This document shows positions 46,505-59,650 of a stretch of DNA of 64,000 bases, piece after piece. Every line of letters begins with the position of its first letter. Within the stretch, counting starts at the first letter, position 1. A program made the position numbers and the translations under genes. Source of the stretch: Laccaria trichodermophora (taxonomy: Eukaryota; Basidiomycota; Agaricomycetes; Agaricales; Hydnangiaceae); the NCBI GenBank assembly GCA_018417955.1, contig JACTVC010000019.1, forward strand, positions 1 to 64,000, read 5' to 3'. Under the pieces are notes generated by a model. That model searched no databases. It saw nothing but the letters and a program-made list of their open reading frames with translations, and had not been told where the DNA came from.

Positions 46505-47394
46505 TTACCGACAGATCGAACTCACTACTTGATGTCGTTTGTCCCCCAATTTCTTGCCAGGTTCTGTCTTAAGTCTTTCACAGATATGGACTAATTTGTC
46601 GTGGAAGTGCTGGATCGCTGTATGTTCATGTTCGGGGTCGTCGGTTGGTGTGTGTAGCGGCCTACAATGAGGTTAACCTTCTGTCGTAGCCATGAGGATA
46701 ATCACGCCTCGAGGCTTTTGACTTCACCGGTTTGTAACAGTGCTGTACGCTGCGCAGCGCAAAATGCCTAAACTCATGTAGATCAGTCATCAGCAGCACG
46801 TTCTCAACAGAACCCAACGCACCAAAAGCACCAATAGCATCAAGTCTATCCGCGTCCTGGACACAATGTAATTCTACGCAAGAATTGTGCCATTCATTCC
46901 AGAGGCCATTCGCTCTAAGCTTCTTTTCGGTCGACCAGGAGACATTGTCAATAATTTTGGTAATCGTGCGAGCCCGGCCATTTTCTATCATATTGAGGCC
47001 GTGCAAGGAGGCCATGGATTCGAAGAAGGGGAGAAAGAATGTATAAGGATCGGAAGCTTCCTCTGGGGTGACATATTTTTTGTCAAGAACATCGTGGAGC
47101 AGAGCGGCTAAAATGGAAGCAATGTGACGAAAGATTGGTTGAAAATGTTGGCTACAAACCCAATTCGACGACAAGGAGGTCCGGTTTGCTGGGGAGACTA
47201 CGAGCCAGTGCGAGCGCGGTTTTGCGGACACGTTGAACTGCAGAAAGGCATTCATATGTCGACCAAGGCGAGTTGCGATAGTATCGATGCTCACCATGAT
47301 ATTTATCATGCGAAGGATCGTATCTCGCCATCGTTTCTATCATAATCTTCTCAGCCGTTTGAATGACTTCCTGCTCTTGGGCTGTGGGATACAT
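46505..47394 (-). CDS. HD-domain metal-dependent phosphohydrolase
   Basis: This is a YedJ-like HD hydrolase; its physiological substrate is unknown. Exon 1 (start 47394) gives MYPTAQEQEVIQTAEKI and DPSHDKYH. The next gives VQRVRKTALALARSL, then LAALLHDVLDKKY with the metal-binding HD pair. Then come FFESMASLHGL, ITKIIDNVSWSTEKKL, and ELHCVQDADRLDAIGAFG with the distal Asp. The following exon is ILRCAAYSTVTNR. I placed one more intron after TNR (donor GTGAAG, acceptor near 46,672) because the next stretch, PLHTPTDDPEHEHTAIQHF followed by HDKLVHICERLKTEPGKKL, continues the family's C-terminal helix. The exact end (46505 or beyond) depends on one uncertain intron. Confidence 0.88.
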
Positions 47395-48516
47395 GGCAGT
47401 CGAAGGGTAGGTCGGACTCGCCTCGCTGTTCCATCGTTTGACGAGGACAAGATTGGCTTACATCAGATTTTATCTCTCAAAATCGTATCTTTCATGAGAG
47501 TACGTTGGGATTACCCAGCTTCGCTCTAGTTTCCGTTTTGTTGGGTGCAAGTCATCTTTTACAACAGAACTCGTAAACATTTGTCGATTATGTGAGCTCT
47601 TTAATACTACTTTTTCGTGATTCCATCCTCTCGTGTACTTGTACTTGGAGGACCCCGCAGCGCCTAATGGCACACTTTCCACCCATCGAGGGCCTCATTT
47701 AGGTCTGCACGTCCCACGAGGCAATTTTGTCCGCTCTCCGTCGACTCTATTTCAGTAAAGCGATCCAACAGGCTGCCTCAGGAGGGCCTCCATTCGCTTT
47801 TTTAACTCTGCAAACTTCACTTTGGATGTGGCTAGGTATCGTCAGGTAAAGGAAGCTGGTGACGTCGGAGAGTAGCCCGATGTAGAAGACATTTCAACTG
47901 GCATGAGAAAAATGGTAAGCCGCATGCACTGGATTGCGGGGTGCACACGACAACCATGGGTTCTTATGGGTGCGTCGTGTCAATGAGTGTGATCGATTTC
48001 AACCAGGTGGGTTGCTATCTCAAGTGTTGATGTATACCTCACAGCCCTTCCTAAGATGCGGCCCTGGTCGAGGAAAATGTCAGATATAAATGAACTTGTC
48101 GAGGCATTATATGTCAATGACCCTCGTTATGTCCGCCCTCACCCTAAAAACCCTCTTTATCTGAGTTTGATCTGGGCTACATGGATGCGTATGTATCCAC
48201 AGTTCCAGAAAGCAGTTGAGGCTGCTGAAGCATTTCTCCGTGCAATCGAAGCAGAGAAAGCTAAACGCGAGTCCAAGAGTTAGCTGTACATTCTGACAGG
48301 TCACAGGTTGTATCCAAACCTGTATCCTGCTTATTAAAAGCAGCCAACGTGTGCTGCCAATTATCTCCATGTATAGGAGGACACTTTCGACGGTCCGAGG
48401 TGTTTTTGCGAGAGAGGTTTTGCGAGTCTCACGTGATGGCTCTTTTGAAATTGCCACGGCCAATAAACGCGTTGAAGGCTTTCAAACGCCCAACGACTTC
48501 ATTGTCGACCACTGCT
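47395..48516. other. Gap upstream of the zinc transporter
   Basis: Mostly non-coding. One 75-codon frame at 48,056-48,283 (MSDINELVEALYVNDPRYV..., Ala/Glu-rich helical end KAVEAAEAFLRAIEAEKAKRE) looks protein-like but has no recognised family and may be an exon of an unseen gene. Confidence 0.35.
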
Positions 48517-50711
48517 ATGTTCTCTCGCAATACCCGCCTACTCGTTATAGTCACTCTTTTAACTGTCTTTCTAGGAGGAAAGAACAATGTCTTATCCCAA
48601 GTCACAGGGAAGCACAGCGCCAAAGGAGTGCTCTCGGTTTTCGTGCGTCTGGCGGCTGTATAACTCAATCAGAACGCTGCCTAATCCACGTACGGGCATT
48701 TAGGAGGCTGACATACAAGAATGCTCGCCTGTGAAACAGCTTAGCGCGCTTAAACACGCCATTGAGGACCAGGAGTCGCCTATTATGCGCCAAATCTTCT
48801 CCTGGCTCTTCCCGTTTGGGCCTGCCTGGAACTCTATCCTTGGAACGTTTTACATCAGTTCGTGAGTGCAAGGCGTGATCCCCGCTGTTGTCATCAACCT
48901 GGCTAATTGTACAGGCAGCGTTCCCAACTTCATTCTTGCTTTTATCCCTGCTCAAATCAATGGGGATACCCTCAACACCATGACTGCGTTTGCAGTACGT
49001 GTCATTGTCTATTTTAAGGTTACCTTTGAATCAAGCCATAAATTTACAGACTGGTGGCCTTCTATCCGACGTTTTTCTGCATCTGGTACCACATTCCTTC
49101 ATGGGTGAAAACCAAGGGTCGGGAGTACACTTCGTAATGGTCGAAGAAAAACGGAACATTCTTATAGGGTCAGCCCTTGATCATCTGACATGCAGTCGTG
49201 TGGTACTCACTCGAACTTTTCGTCCAGTCTCGGCATATTCGTGGGGTTTGCGGCTTTCTTTTTCATGGAGAAGACTCTCCGCGTTCTCAGCAGCGATGAT
49301 GAAGGATTAGGACACTCTCACTCGCATTCCCACGTCGAGCCTACAGCTGTGAGAATTTCAGGCGTAGAGCCAGTTTCTACGTCATCTCAAGGCGGAGCAC
49401 GAGCCCGAAATCCGGAGAAAACCACCGCAGGGTCAAATACGAGCGAAATGGAGCCGGCAAAACGGGATAACGGTCCTTCCAAGCTGTCCGCGTACTTGAA
49501 TTTGTTTGGTGACTTCGTGCACAACATGTAAGACTGTTCATTTCGTTCCTTTTCATGTATAGTTGACTGATCCGGTCTACCTTCCCTAGCACGGATGGCC
49601 TGGCGTAAGTGTTCGAACCGCATTACAAGCGACACACATTCGTCGGAGAGTCCCTCACCGTATTTCTTTCTAGCATGGCCGCTTCCTTCTACGCTTCGCC
49701 TCTTATCGGTGCAACAACAACGTTGGCATGCTTTGCGCATGAGATTCCCCACGAGATTGCCGATTACTCGATCCTGATAAGAAGCGGTTTTACGAAGAAA
49801 CAAGCTATGCAATCACAGTTCCTCACCGCGATCGGAGCATTTGTGCGTCTCTGTCTACTCTCTTCGGACGTTGTGGGCTGTTCCCACTTCTCCTTTCGAA
49901 TGTAATTTGCCAAGTGATCTGACTGGCCTCATGTAAACAGGTTGGGTATGAACGTTCTTTAAAATAATCAGAGAAGTTTTTTGCTGACCATTTCTTTTAA
50001 CTGGAAATAGGACTTTTATTGGTATTGCCGTACACACTGCAACCGTCACAGACTCCGAACAACAATTGAAAGACCTCGCGGCAGGAGTGCGACAGGACGC
50101 CGCGGGCCTGCTCGGCACTACCGTGCATTTATCTGATCTTGTGAGTCACATGCCCAATGATATTCCGAGGATCTCTCGCTGGTCCTGAAAAAAATGATTT
50201 GCCTGCCAGGTTATTCCGTTCGTCGCTGGCGGGTTTCTGTACATCGGCGCCGTTGCCGTTCTACCAACGTACGTCTGTCCTTCTTTTCATTTGAACATGA
50301 GAAATACATTCCCCGGGGACATTTCATGGGAAGTGCGACGTAACCTCTAACACAACGCAAGTTGTGGTGATGTCACTGATCTGGACTAGCAGATTATTGA
50401 TACTGTTCCGCGTTCCTAGTTTCTTCTTCCGCGAATTTGATTTTCAGACATGTGTTGAAATCATATTGTCTTTTCTAGACTGCTTGCAGAAAGCAAGAGC
50501 GCGAAACAGGCCATGCGTGAGGCAAGTAAATTTTATTCAGAACTTGGAAGGAGATATCCTTGTTCCTGGCGTTGTACTGATGGGGGTTTCTTTCGCAGTT
50601 TGCTGCGATGGCCTTTGGTGTTGTGTGTATGTTTTTGGTCGCGTGAGTACTTTCCTGTTGGATGTGCGTAGGTTATTCCTAATTTATCATCCGTTGCAGT
50701 TGGAATGAATA
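48517..50711 (+). CDS. ZIP-family zinc transporter (KE4/ZIP7 type)
   Basis: The protein moves zinc across an internal membrane, the ER or Golgi in yeast and human relatives. The start at 48517 gives a signal-like MFSRNTRLLVIVTLLTVFLG; an upstream in-frame ATG at 48436 is possible. Exons then read ALKHAIEDQESPIMRQIFSW, NFILAFIPAQ, and TGGLLSDVFLHLVPHSFMGE (first conserved helix). Next comes LGIFVGFAAFFFMEKTL and the His-rich loop GHSHSHSH. The two metal-site helices are HNITDGLAMAASFYAS and CFAHEIPHEIADYSILIRSG, with the KE4 signature HEIPHE. The last exons are FVAGGFLYIGAVAVLPTLL and FGVVCMFLVAWNE, stop 50711. Confidence 0.92.
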
Positions 50712-51569
50712 GCCTCAGTATGTCCATTATGATATGTCATAGTGACCGACTTCAAGTCAGATTCTATTAGACGTGTTATCTTGCGCGTTTGTTCAGCATC
50801 GGATCTCAAAAGTCGGGCCTCATCTTCCGCGCCTGTAGAGTGCATCTGATCCCCGAGTGACGTATCTTTTTGCACCTTGCAGCTTAATGTGAATGTTGAA
50901 CTTTTCGAGAAAATAAGACTGCGTGTTGGGGTCCTCTTGCTTCGTGGTATCGAATGTGCGCTGCAATGTGGAAGCCAGCCCTGTTAATAGCAGAAGCAGA
51001 GTATTTCGGAGGACGGACTAGATAAGGTAACTCTCCGTGAGACACTGTGAGAGACGGTGGTTCCGGCAGCAGGAACCGGAGGTAAGCGGAGTGGCCGGCG
51101 GCATGGGCAACGAACGTGCGTCAAATAATTTGTGTGGCGGACGACCCTAATATGGAGGTTAATTTTACTCGCCTCCAAGCATCGAACCCTTTTCTTTCCT
51201 TAACACTCTTGTGACTGCGACTATAAAGCACCTAATCCACCCACACACCCTTCTCCCTCTTTTCTATTTCAACAACGACCACGCCGGCTTCGCTTTGACC
51301 CCAAGTCTAGGTTCGATCACTTGGGTTTCTCTTCTACACCTCTCTGACTCTTCTTGACCACCACCTCTAGACTACAAATATCCGTCTCGCAGACCTAATC
51401 TCTCCTCACACTCACAAGATCCATCCCCCACAAGTTATCGGTCGTCAGACTGGTGAAATTCACTGTCTCGTTCATTAGCTGATGAAGAATTCATAAACAC
51501 GTCAAGAAAGCCGCTCTTCGTCAACGTACCAACCCGAATAAACCGCCCACGTTACTTTGATCCTTCCAC
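50712..51569. other. Gap upstream of the Nudix gene
   Basis: No gene is seen. 51,230-51,480 is rich in C and T with many CACCCT/TTCTCC runs, as expected for the 5' leader and promoter of the next gene. A short inverted repeat lies at about 51,030-51,080 (CTCACAGTGTCTCAC-like and ACCGGAGG/GGTTCCGG pieces). Confidence 0.4.
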
Positions 51570-52203
51570 ATGGGAACCAAAGGCCGTTCCGTGCCTCGCA
51601 TTGTGTGCTGCGCTATACCCATCTCCAGAGCAGCTGGAAAAGTTCTCGTTGTCACAAGTCGCAAACGACCTGACAGCTGGGTCTGTGAGTGCTTTAGCTC
51701 CGTATTCATCTAAACTTCCAACTCGTCAACCCTTCCACGTCACTCCTTTTTTTTAATTTTTTCTTCTTGAGTCAAGGGTGTCTCAGACGCTGACTAGTTT
51801 TACGTCACGACCTTTTAGTACCTAAAGGTGGTTGGGAGCCATCGGATGTGCAGTTGGAGGCTGCAGCCTCGAGAGAGGCCCTGGAAGAAGGTCCTACCCT
51901 CTGCTCTCTTCCTCTCCTCACCTCCTGATTCTCGTCCTCTCTGTTCTTCCCCCATCCATCTGTTGTGTGTCCTGCAATCCAACAGCTGGCGTACGCGGAA
52001 CAATTACACGTTATGTGACCACAATCCCAACACCGTCAGCAACGTATCACTTTTATGAATTGGACGTGGAGGTCCTGGAACCGGATTGGCTAGAACGCAA
52101 AGAACGACGAAGAGAATGGGTCGACTACCACGAAGCCGTTAGAAGATTAGAGTGGAAAGCCGAGTTAGCCCAAGGGCTGCGATCTTCGTCCTTGGCGCGG
52201 TAG
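51570..52203 (+). CDS. Diphosphoinositol polyphosphate phosphohydrolase (Nudix)
   Basis: The Nudix hydrolase family (yeast Ddp1, S. pombe Aps1) cleaves inositol pyrophosphates and diadenosine polyphosphates. The start at 51570 gives MGTKGRSVPRIVCCAIPISR, then KVLVVTSRKRPDSWVLPKGGWE. The Nudix box follows: GGWEPSDVQLEAAASREALEEAGVRG, with REALEE as the metal-binding core. Introns lie between 51,686 and 51,820 and between about 51,891 and 51,986. The C-terminal exon has YHFYELDVEVLEPDWLERKERRREWVDY and ends at 52203. Length is about 135 residues, usual for the family. Confidence 0.93.
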
Positions 52204-55200
52204 ATGGATGAAGAGACGAATATCAATTTTCGGCTTAACTCATCCCGACGCAATAAAACACCTGGACATATACGCGATTAACAATCGTTTCACGTCATCT
52301 AGACTCTTGATTCTCAACATCGCATCCCAACCCACCTACTTTACTGATCCTATCCATTTTACATACCCATCAGTTTGTCACCAACCACACGTCTCGTAAA
52401 ACTTACCATTCAGCATTGGCAGTCAGCCATCCATGCATAGTCACCTCATCCTGTCCCGGTTTCTCTCCCCTCACTCATGTAAAACTCACTTGGTTGCTAC
52501 ACTGATATAGAACCACCCATTTCTTGGGACCCTATCCGCCTAGATGTAGCACTATAATATCCATTGCACAGCAGCACTTACGTTCCATCCTGTGTTCTTA
52601 CGCCATGTCGGCATTGGCATCGGAACAAAAGAAAAACATAACCACAGTTTTTTTTTTCGGCATGATCTTTCAAATGCATTCGCTCATCTTGCATGGCCAA
52701 ATATCCGTTTGCCTCGGCGCCTCTCGAGAGACGAACCCCTTCAAGCATCGTAACAGGGACCATCAGCGAGCGCTATGCCATATGGCTTTTACATAATAAC
52801 CTTCTGATGTGACAGGTTTCCGTCTGCTTCCGTGTGTTCCGTCCGATGCTTAGTCAGCTTAGTCATCCGCAGGTTGTCCAAGTCACGCACAAGCAACGCG
52901 AATAAATTTTGAACTTGAGTATGGACTCTGGACTCTGGAAGACCCTTCCTTCGAGGCTTCGAACACGCGCCTAACATGTGCCAAACCCTCCAACATCGAC
53001 ACCCAATTATTCGCGAGTACCCTTGACCTATAGCATCATATTGTATTCACAATTGATCGATTCATCACTCAGGAGCAAGCTCAGGAGAATTTGTATATTG
53101 CTCTGGGAAGCGGATTTCGCAAACTTGCGCTCTCAGATATTCTTCTTGTTCACGGAAGCTCGGTCCTGCACAAATCCTGCAGCACAAAGGGCACCTGCCC
53201 TTGCTTGTTTCAGTGGCTTATTTGCTTTTCCTGCATCCTTTCGGTGATTGCCCAGCTAGCCTGAACAAATTTTTGCGATGGTTGCTTCAGGACTTCGCCG
53301 CGCTCAAATTGGAGAAGCGAAGGGGAAAATCTACGAATCTGAAAATGATCCAGTTAGAACGCCGCTGCCTGAGCCCATGCCTTATCTAGGCCGAGGCGCT
53401 GCCCAAATACGGTTGACGGTGGATGACATGAAGCGCTGGACCCACAATCCCGTAAGGTGCGCCTGCCTCAAGGCTACGAACCTATACAGTGAGTGCTGCG
53501 CCTGTGCTTAACTCTAATACACAAATAATACACCTGATATCCTTTCCCATCCCCTGCGTCATTTGACCTCACCTTTTTGAAATTTCCGCAACTTCTTCTC
53601 AAGCAAATGCCCCTGCTGAACTGTGTCTCACGACACAATTCCCAGAGCCCTTTCCTCCAATTCAGTATTATGCACCCTCACGATCACAAAAGGTACGCTC
53701 TCTGCAGCGCCGTCACACGTGGACAAATGATCACCGGTCAAGATGGCGGCCCTGATGACGGTTATTGCCATGTTCTTCGCGGGATGTCTGAACCACCTCA
53801 AGCCAGCCTCACGATTGAGTTCGCTTTGGCTTGCTTATTACAGCATCTGGTTCGGGTTGCTTCGAACTTCGAACTTTTACCGGCAGTGAATGCTTCAAAC
53901 ATTGGCGCGGAAGCAACTGTCTCATATATCCGCTAGGCGACCTTATTCTTCGAGTATACCCACCAAGTTCTGCAACTTAGGCGACATGAGGTTTAACAAG
54001 CGAAAATTGGCTCTGGATAATTCCCGAACTCACGATCTTAGACTGACCGACATTAACGATGCTGGGATTCTTATCGCCATGCCATCGTGCTCGTCTCTGG
54101 TTATCACCTCCTTGGGTACGAAAGCTAGTCTAATACTGCGGATAACCTTACTTGACGGCATCGGAGCTGCAGACTACTTGATCGACAGTTGGAATGTGCC
54201 GAGGCTATCCCTAAAGTCGTCGCTTGCTCCTACATTGATCCATTCATCGTTCTAGGATCTCCGACGCATCACTGAGCGATAGATTACGGTGAAAAAGGAC
54301 ATATGAGGACCTCGAGGTTTGCGCATTTTTGTCGCAAGTCGCAGGTGCCGCCCCAGGATGCGGAGTGTTCTTTTATCTATCCGCTGCGCAGACTCAATTA
54401 GCAAGAGGATACGAACGTGCGGTATTTATCCCGGTGATAAATAACGACTGGAATGTGCCGCTACCATGTCGGCAGTGGTGAAGACCTTCCCTCGGCCAGA
54501 CGGGAACGATCGACCTTGGTCATTCTAGTTCAAACTCCTCAATTACACCTTGCAAGGTCATTAACGGACAGTCGGGGATAAACAACTCGTCCAGTGTCAA
54601 TCTAGAGAAATTAAAACTTGCAAGGACAGTCGCTTCCTTGTAAGCATGTATGACCCGTTTGTCTCTATTGTTTTACAAAGCCAAAAACTTTGCTGATTTG
54701 GCACTAAGCTTTTTGGTATGATAGCAGCATGCCCAAGCTTTGCCCAACTACTTATGCTCTAAACTCGTCTACAAACGGCTAAATGTCGTCGTTTGATTGT
54801 TCTTGTAGGACTCAAGACGTTGAACTCGATTGTCAGGTGGCCTTGGTGATAATCCCATACGCCCCGAAGCCACCGCCTCCGCCTGTCTCCGCTCGGATCT
54901 TTACCAGCAGTCTGTCAACGTCGAGTTTTGGAGTGAGTGCGGATATCGGGCTGTTCACTAGTTCACTCCTGGCGTACTTTCCGGCAAGTTTCAATGTACC
55001 GTGGACCCTACACGCCCCGCTATCGCTTATCCATCAGATCCCGCCAACGCATTGCTTGACTAGACGCCCAGGTCGCTGTGCCACTTCTCCACGTTTTCTT
55101 GATGCGTAACGGCATTCTTATCGTTGTCTTAGCGTGCTGTCAATCCCGTCACAAAACACCTTTGCTTCAACCTCCAGTTTTGTCCCTGTGACTAAGAGAA

Positions 55201-56498
55201 CACCTGGCGTTTAGTCGCGTGATGACGGAGACCTTGCTCGCCTGCTGTTTGCAACAACTATGACCTCGGATCCTCTTCGTATCTCTCCCTATTGTGGTTT
55301 TCTTGGGAACTTCGGCAACCCAAAGTTCCTGTCCTCCGTCGGAACATACAGCCAATTTAAATACCTTCTCTAAAACGAGAGCCTGAAGTCCTAGCAAACT
55401 ACTTGAAGAAGACCGAATTGCTCATGTGACATGTCCAAACGCTCTGGCGTACACTGTATGTCTGCAGCCAATCTGCAGCTGGCTACCCTGAGCAGTACTA
55501 CGTTATGATATGATATCACCTCAAGTTTTCCTCTCTGATGACCGTTTGTCCGAGTCCAACGCCGTTCAGGGCGAAAATCTGTGTTTGCAAAATATATCTT
55601 CTCTTGGAGTGTACCAAAAAGTTGGCGCTTTAAACGAGTTCTTCCGGAACGGCGATCATTTCCAGTAGGTCCTGCACGGTCTGTAATCAGTAACCGACTG
55701 CACCGCTCGGTTTTCTGGCTCCACATAACTCGCTCATACATATTTACCATTGACAGAGCGTTAAGTTCAACCAATCGTCCAAATGTTTATAGTCGTCCAG
55801 TATCTACTCAATGAGCGGAATATTTGGCAATTTTGCTGACTGCTGTCAAGTTACTTACTTGGGGTGCAGTCACTGCAGTGTCAGCAATATATGTAGTCGA
55901 TTGAAGCAATGACCTCAATTTTTTTTTGTATCTTAAACCCCAAAGTACTTTTTCCACTGATCGTTTTGACTAATGATGCTACTGGTGTGCGATGCTGCAC
56001 ATAACCGTTTCATCCCCCGGTTACATAGAGGGTGGTCCTGGTGGAAACGGAAAGTCAAGTTAAGTCGTCCTCAAGGCCTCAGTCATGAAAAGATGTGAGA
56101 TATGGGGTACAGCCTTCATGCAGAGCTCATGGATCTGGATTAAACCGGTTTGATTGTGTTGACGATCTGTTCCTGATTTCCTAAAGGGGAAATATCACAC
56201 TTCGCCCAAAAAGCAATTCTGCCATCGAGGGATCGGCCACTCGGTCTTCGAGAACTGCTATGAAGATCGACGGCTTGCCCGATCCCCTCAATCTGGCGGA
56301 CAGGGAAACGTGGTTAAACTGAATCTCAACGTTTTTTTTTGTAACAACCCTCAAGATGCCATCGGCACCCTCATTGTTAGGTCCCCCGTCGGGCACTAAT
56401 ATACCGAGTTTCTTTTAAATGCGGTCGTCAATCAAGCTGAACTTCCCAACTTTCTGTCGGACTCCTAACCACCTCCTCCAAACTTCACATTTGACAAT
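52204..56498. other. Long gene-poor stretch
   Basis: 4.3 kb without a gene I can name. The most coding-like part is plus-strand 53,278-53,940, where GEAKGKIYESENDPVRTPLPEPMPYLGRGAAQIRLTVDDMKRW (about 53,305-53,445) reads like real protein and is followed by possible exons to about 53,936, but the family is unknown. 54,783-55,109 has a Pro-rich frame with no domain. 55,100-56,450 shows nothing on either strand. Confidence 0.4.
53278..53940 (+). CDS. Possible gene remnant or unrecognised gene
   Basis: An open frame starting MVASGLRRAQIGEAKGK runs to about 53,455, where a GTAAGG donor is possible. Later frames include FALACLLQHLVRVASNFELLP. I recognise no domain and could not establish a full exon chain. 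Confidence 0.2.
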
Positions 56499-58207
56499 AT
56501 GTCCTTCGCAGATTGGCATTCTGGAGTCCCCGTTGCCACAACCGACAGCCAACATGGGTTTATCAACATGTCCACCGTGGACGACCTCTCTTACACCCCA
56601 TCCGAGGAAGAGAAGTACCGCGACGCTGCCCAAATCGCTGCCACTGGCCGTCGCAGTTGGAAAACCCTTAGAGGAAAGGGCGAAGCGGTTTGGCCACCCA
56701 ATTTGTTAGTGTGATTCTCCAACGACCGACTAATTGAAACTGACTCTAATTTTTTGTAGGGAGGCCGCTCTGATCGAAGGCAAGCCACGCTTTGAATTGG
56801 TTTCACGGAGACTGTGACTAACGCCGTTTCATTAGCCCTTGAAAAATATCAGCCAGAGGGAACGCGGCCGAACAAACTTCTTGGTCGCTTTCCGATGCGG
56901 AATCGCTTTATTTCGGATTATATCTTTGAGGTTACTGGCAAGCAGAGGACCCCGAAACAAGTAGGCAGTCGCCTTCAGCAGATGCGAGATACTTGTAAAG
57001 GCGGACCCAGTATGTCTAATTCCCCTTGTTTCATCATTATTGGCTCACAAGTCATGTCAGTACTGGAGTTAATCTCCCGTCGATTCTCGTCCGCAGAAGC
57101 CGAGACCATGACAGAATCCTCTGGAACCGCGTCGGAGGGCAGTCGGCACGCCTCTCAAACGCCTTACGATAATTCTCCTTCCAGGGACCACCCCACCGTT
57201 GTTTATGTCGAAATTTCCGTTCAACCCTTTCAACCCTCAATGTCTCCCATTCCGACAGTTCACTTCGTCTCGAACGACATCGCAAACCCCCTCATCATTT
57301 GTTTGGCCCCTTCGGCTGTCCCGGCCTATCAAGGACACAGCGTCTCTCGTAATTCCCGAGGCTCTGTGCTGCGTACCTTATCAAACACTGTCGAATTTGC
57401 GTCGCCCTGCGCTCTTGCCCTGCGCTCGGTTTTCGATGTTTACCGCGATGGTTCACACTCACCGATCCATACGGAGGACGTTCCACTCAAGTGCCTTTCA
57501 TCACCGGTGCAAAGTTCTGGATGGCTTTACAGCACTGAAATCACTCCGGCCTTTTGGAAAACGCTCTGCGAGAAAAAAGGTAGATAATATCTTCCCCTCC
57601 TCGATTTATTTTTTTAACGAGTACCCGCCTTACCAGACCCGACGCGATACACGATCCTGCAGCGACTAACCCCAATTCAGTCGTGCCGAACCCCGAGCGT
57701 CGCCCGTCGCTCCTCTGCTCCTCCAGAATTGGCTCCATCCTCTCAAGAAATTTCCATAGTGTATCACTTCGATGTTGTCGACGAACCTGACGTTAAGGTT
57801 CTCGATACCTCATCCTATTATCAGTCTACAAGCTCCCATAACGATGTGAGAATTCTCCCTCTCCGGGTTAGTTAATCGTTTTGATCATCTAAATCTAGTT
57901 CGTCGCCCCCTCCCAACAACATTCATCGGCGGACTACCGTCAATGGGATTCAGGCAGGGAGCATACAGCAGACTGGTCGTATCACCAGACTCAACCCGCG
58001 GACCAGCATTATTCCACTTCAATGTCAACGGCTCCCCGGTACACGCAAAACGACTATACCTATGATCACCAACATAGTCATATGTCGGCCGATTCCTCGT
58101 TCAAATACGGGAGTTCCCAATACGAAACTGGTTATGGTGTACCGGGAATCAGTTCTTGGCCTAACCAGCACGCACAAGTGCCCTCTCTCCACTATGCCTA
58201 TTCATAG
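56499..58207 (+). CDS. TEA/ATTS-domain transcription factor
   Basis: This DNA-binding regulator is of the TEAD/AbaA/Tec1 class. The start at 56499 gives MSFADWHSGV. The TEA domain spans the first introns: TGRRSWKTLRGKGEAVWPPNL, EAALIE, ALEKYQPEG, then LGRFPMRNRFISDYIFEVTGKQRTPKQVGSRLQQMRDTCKGG. The second intron begins GCAAGC after GAAG and ends CATTAG with a CTAAC branch site, so it is a GC-AG intron needed to keep IE-ALEKY in frame. The large last-but-one exon carries a YVEISVQPFQPS segment typical of fungal TEA proteins, and the tail is rich in Gln, Tyr and Ser. The stop is at 58207. Confidence 0.92.
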
Positions 58208-58371
58208 CTAGTTTGAACTCGTATTCAATCTGCTTCTCTTATGTTTCTTCTTAGGACCCATGGATTATGGATTGTTGGACACTTGCTTAGAAGTCGCGCT
58301 ATTGACGGGGTCGTTATGTGTATTGATATAGGGAGGGGCTGCGGTTGGCTTGTAGCAAATTCTATTGTACA

Positions 58372-59650
58372 TTAATCATCGTTTGTAATACCAGCTCTTC
58401 CTTTACTAGCTGCGCCGCCAGTTGTCTGAAATGCTCCGCCTTCATCTGACTTGTCCATATTCTTCTTGCTTGCAATCTCAGCGACGTTGAATTTTTGCAA
58501 GCGGTAGTAATCTTCGACGATAGAGATGCCACAGACACTCTGCAAATAATTAAATTGAGCGGCAATGAGGGAGTAATATTGCCCTACCTTGAAAACCTCG
58601 ACGAGAACGAAGATTTCTGGATTAGCCAAGGAAACATTGTGACCTTCCGGGATACATTGAGCAACATGTTGGATGAGAGCCTGGCGCGGTATTGTCGTGT
58701 GGTTCCTCATTCGCAATTCAATTTTGTACTGGATACCGACGATTTCAATAAGAGAGAAAATCTAGAAAGTGAGAGAGAAATACCGTAAACTTTCTTTCCC
58801 CATGTTTGTCGAAGAAAGGCTGAAAGACTGTGCGACACAGTGCGTCAATTTCAGGAAGGTTAGCGACACAATTTCCTGACACTGGAACGAGGCGATGAGT
58901 ATATCTGTATGGTGAGTAGTCAAACGTTCAAAGGTCAGGAAAAAGGCGACAAAGCGAACCTTGTTCGAGATACACCCGTTGTTTCAACGCTCTTAATGAA
59001 CTTAACCACAAGCTCAACAGGATCCACAGGTGGTTTGCACGAGATGAATATTACTGAAACAACAATGAGGGATAGAAGGGTCAGATGGAAATTAATAGCC
59101 ACCGCATGGCGTGTTTGTTTGGCAATTCGCTGAGCAACAATCAGTGAACTCATTTACGGCATGCGGAGGCACCACACAGCACCAAATCTTTGTTCCGTCG
59201 TTGGGCGTTTAATGGCAGAAACTTCGTTGGCAATCTGAGCCTCTATGCTGAGGTTCGTGGTATCAACGTCAGAATCAGCGTCTCCTGAATCGACATCCGT
59301 TATTGGCCAGACTTCAGCGGCTATCTGGAAAGAAAATGAGCTGGCGGGGCTCAGAATTTAGATAGGGCGCACGGATTCGAATATATCGTATATTTCTCCG
59401 ACTGTCTTCTTTTCCTTTCCCTTCACGCCTATCCAATCTATGAGTTCTTGGGCGTCTGTCGCACTAACCGATACACACAGCTAACCCATACTCCAGGTCC
59501 ATCGATATGTCGTTTGCCCCAAATGGGGGTGCCATCCTTTCGCGTTAACCAATCAGTAAAAGAAATCAGACGGAGAACCGTGCGTCTCACAGATCGATAT
59601 TTCTTCTTTCTTGTATCGGTTGATGGTGCTTTGCGCTTCGAATTTGACAT
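58372..59650 (-). CDS. TAN1: THUMP-domain tRNA acetylation factor TAN1
   Basis: TAN1/THUMPD1 acts with the Kre33/NAT10 acetyltransferase to make N4-acetylcytidine in tRNA-Ser and tRNA-Leu. The minus-strand start at 59650 gives MSNSKRKAPSTDTRKKKYRS, then DGTPIWGKRHIDGPGVWVSCV, VKGKEKKTVGEIYDIFES, and an acidic linker DVDSGDADSDVDTTN. Then come ISCKPPVDPVELVVKFIKSVETTG, HRLVPVSGNCVANLPEIDAL, MRNHTTIPRQALIQHVAQCIP, PEIFVLVEVFK, and CGISIVEDYYRLQKFNVAEIA near 58,490-58,560. The domain order and the THUMP motifs match the family. The last residues are Gly/Asp-rich. Confidence 0.92.
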
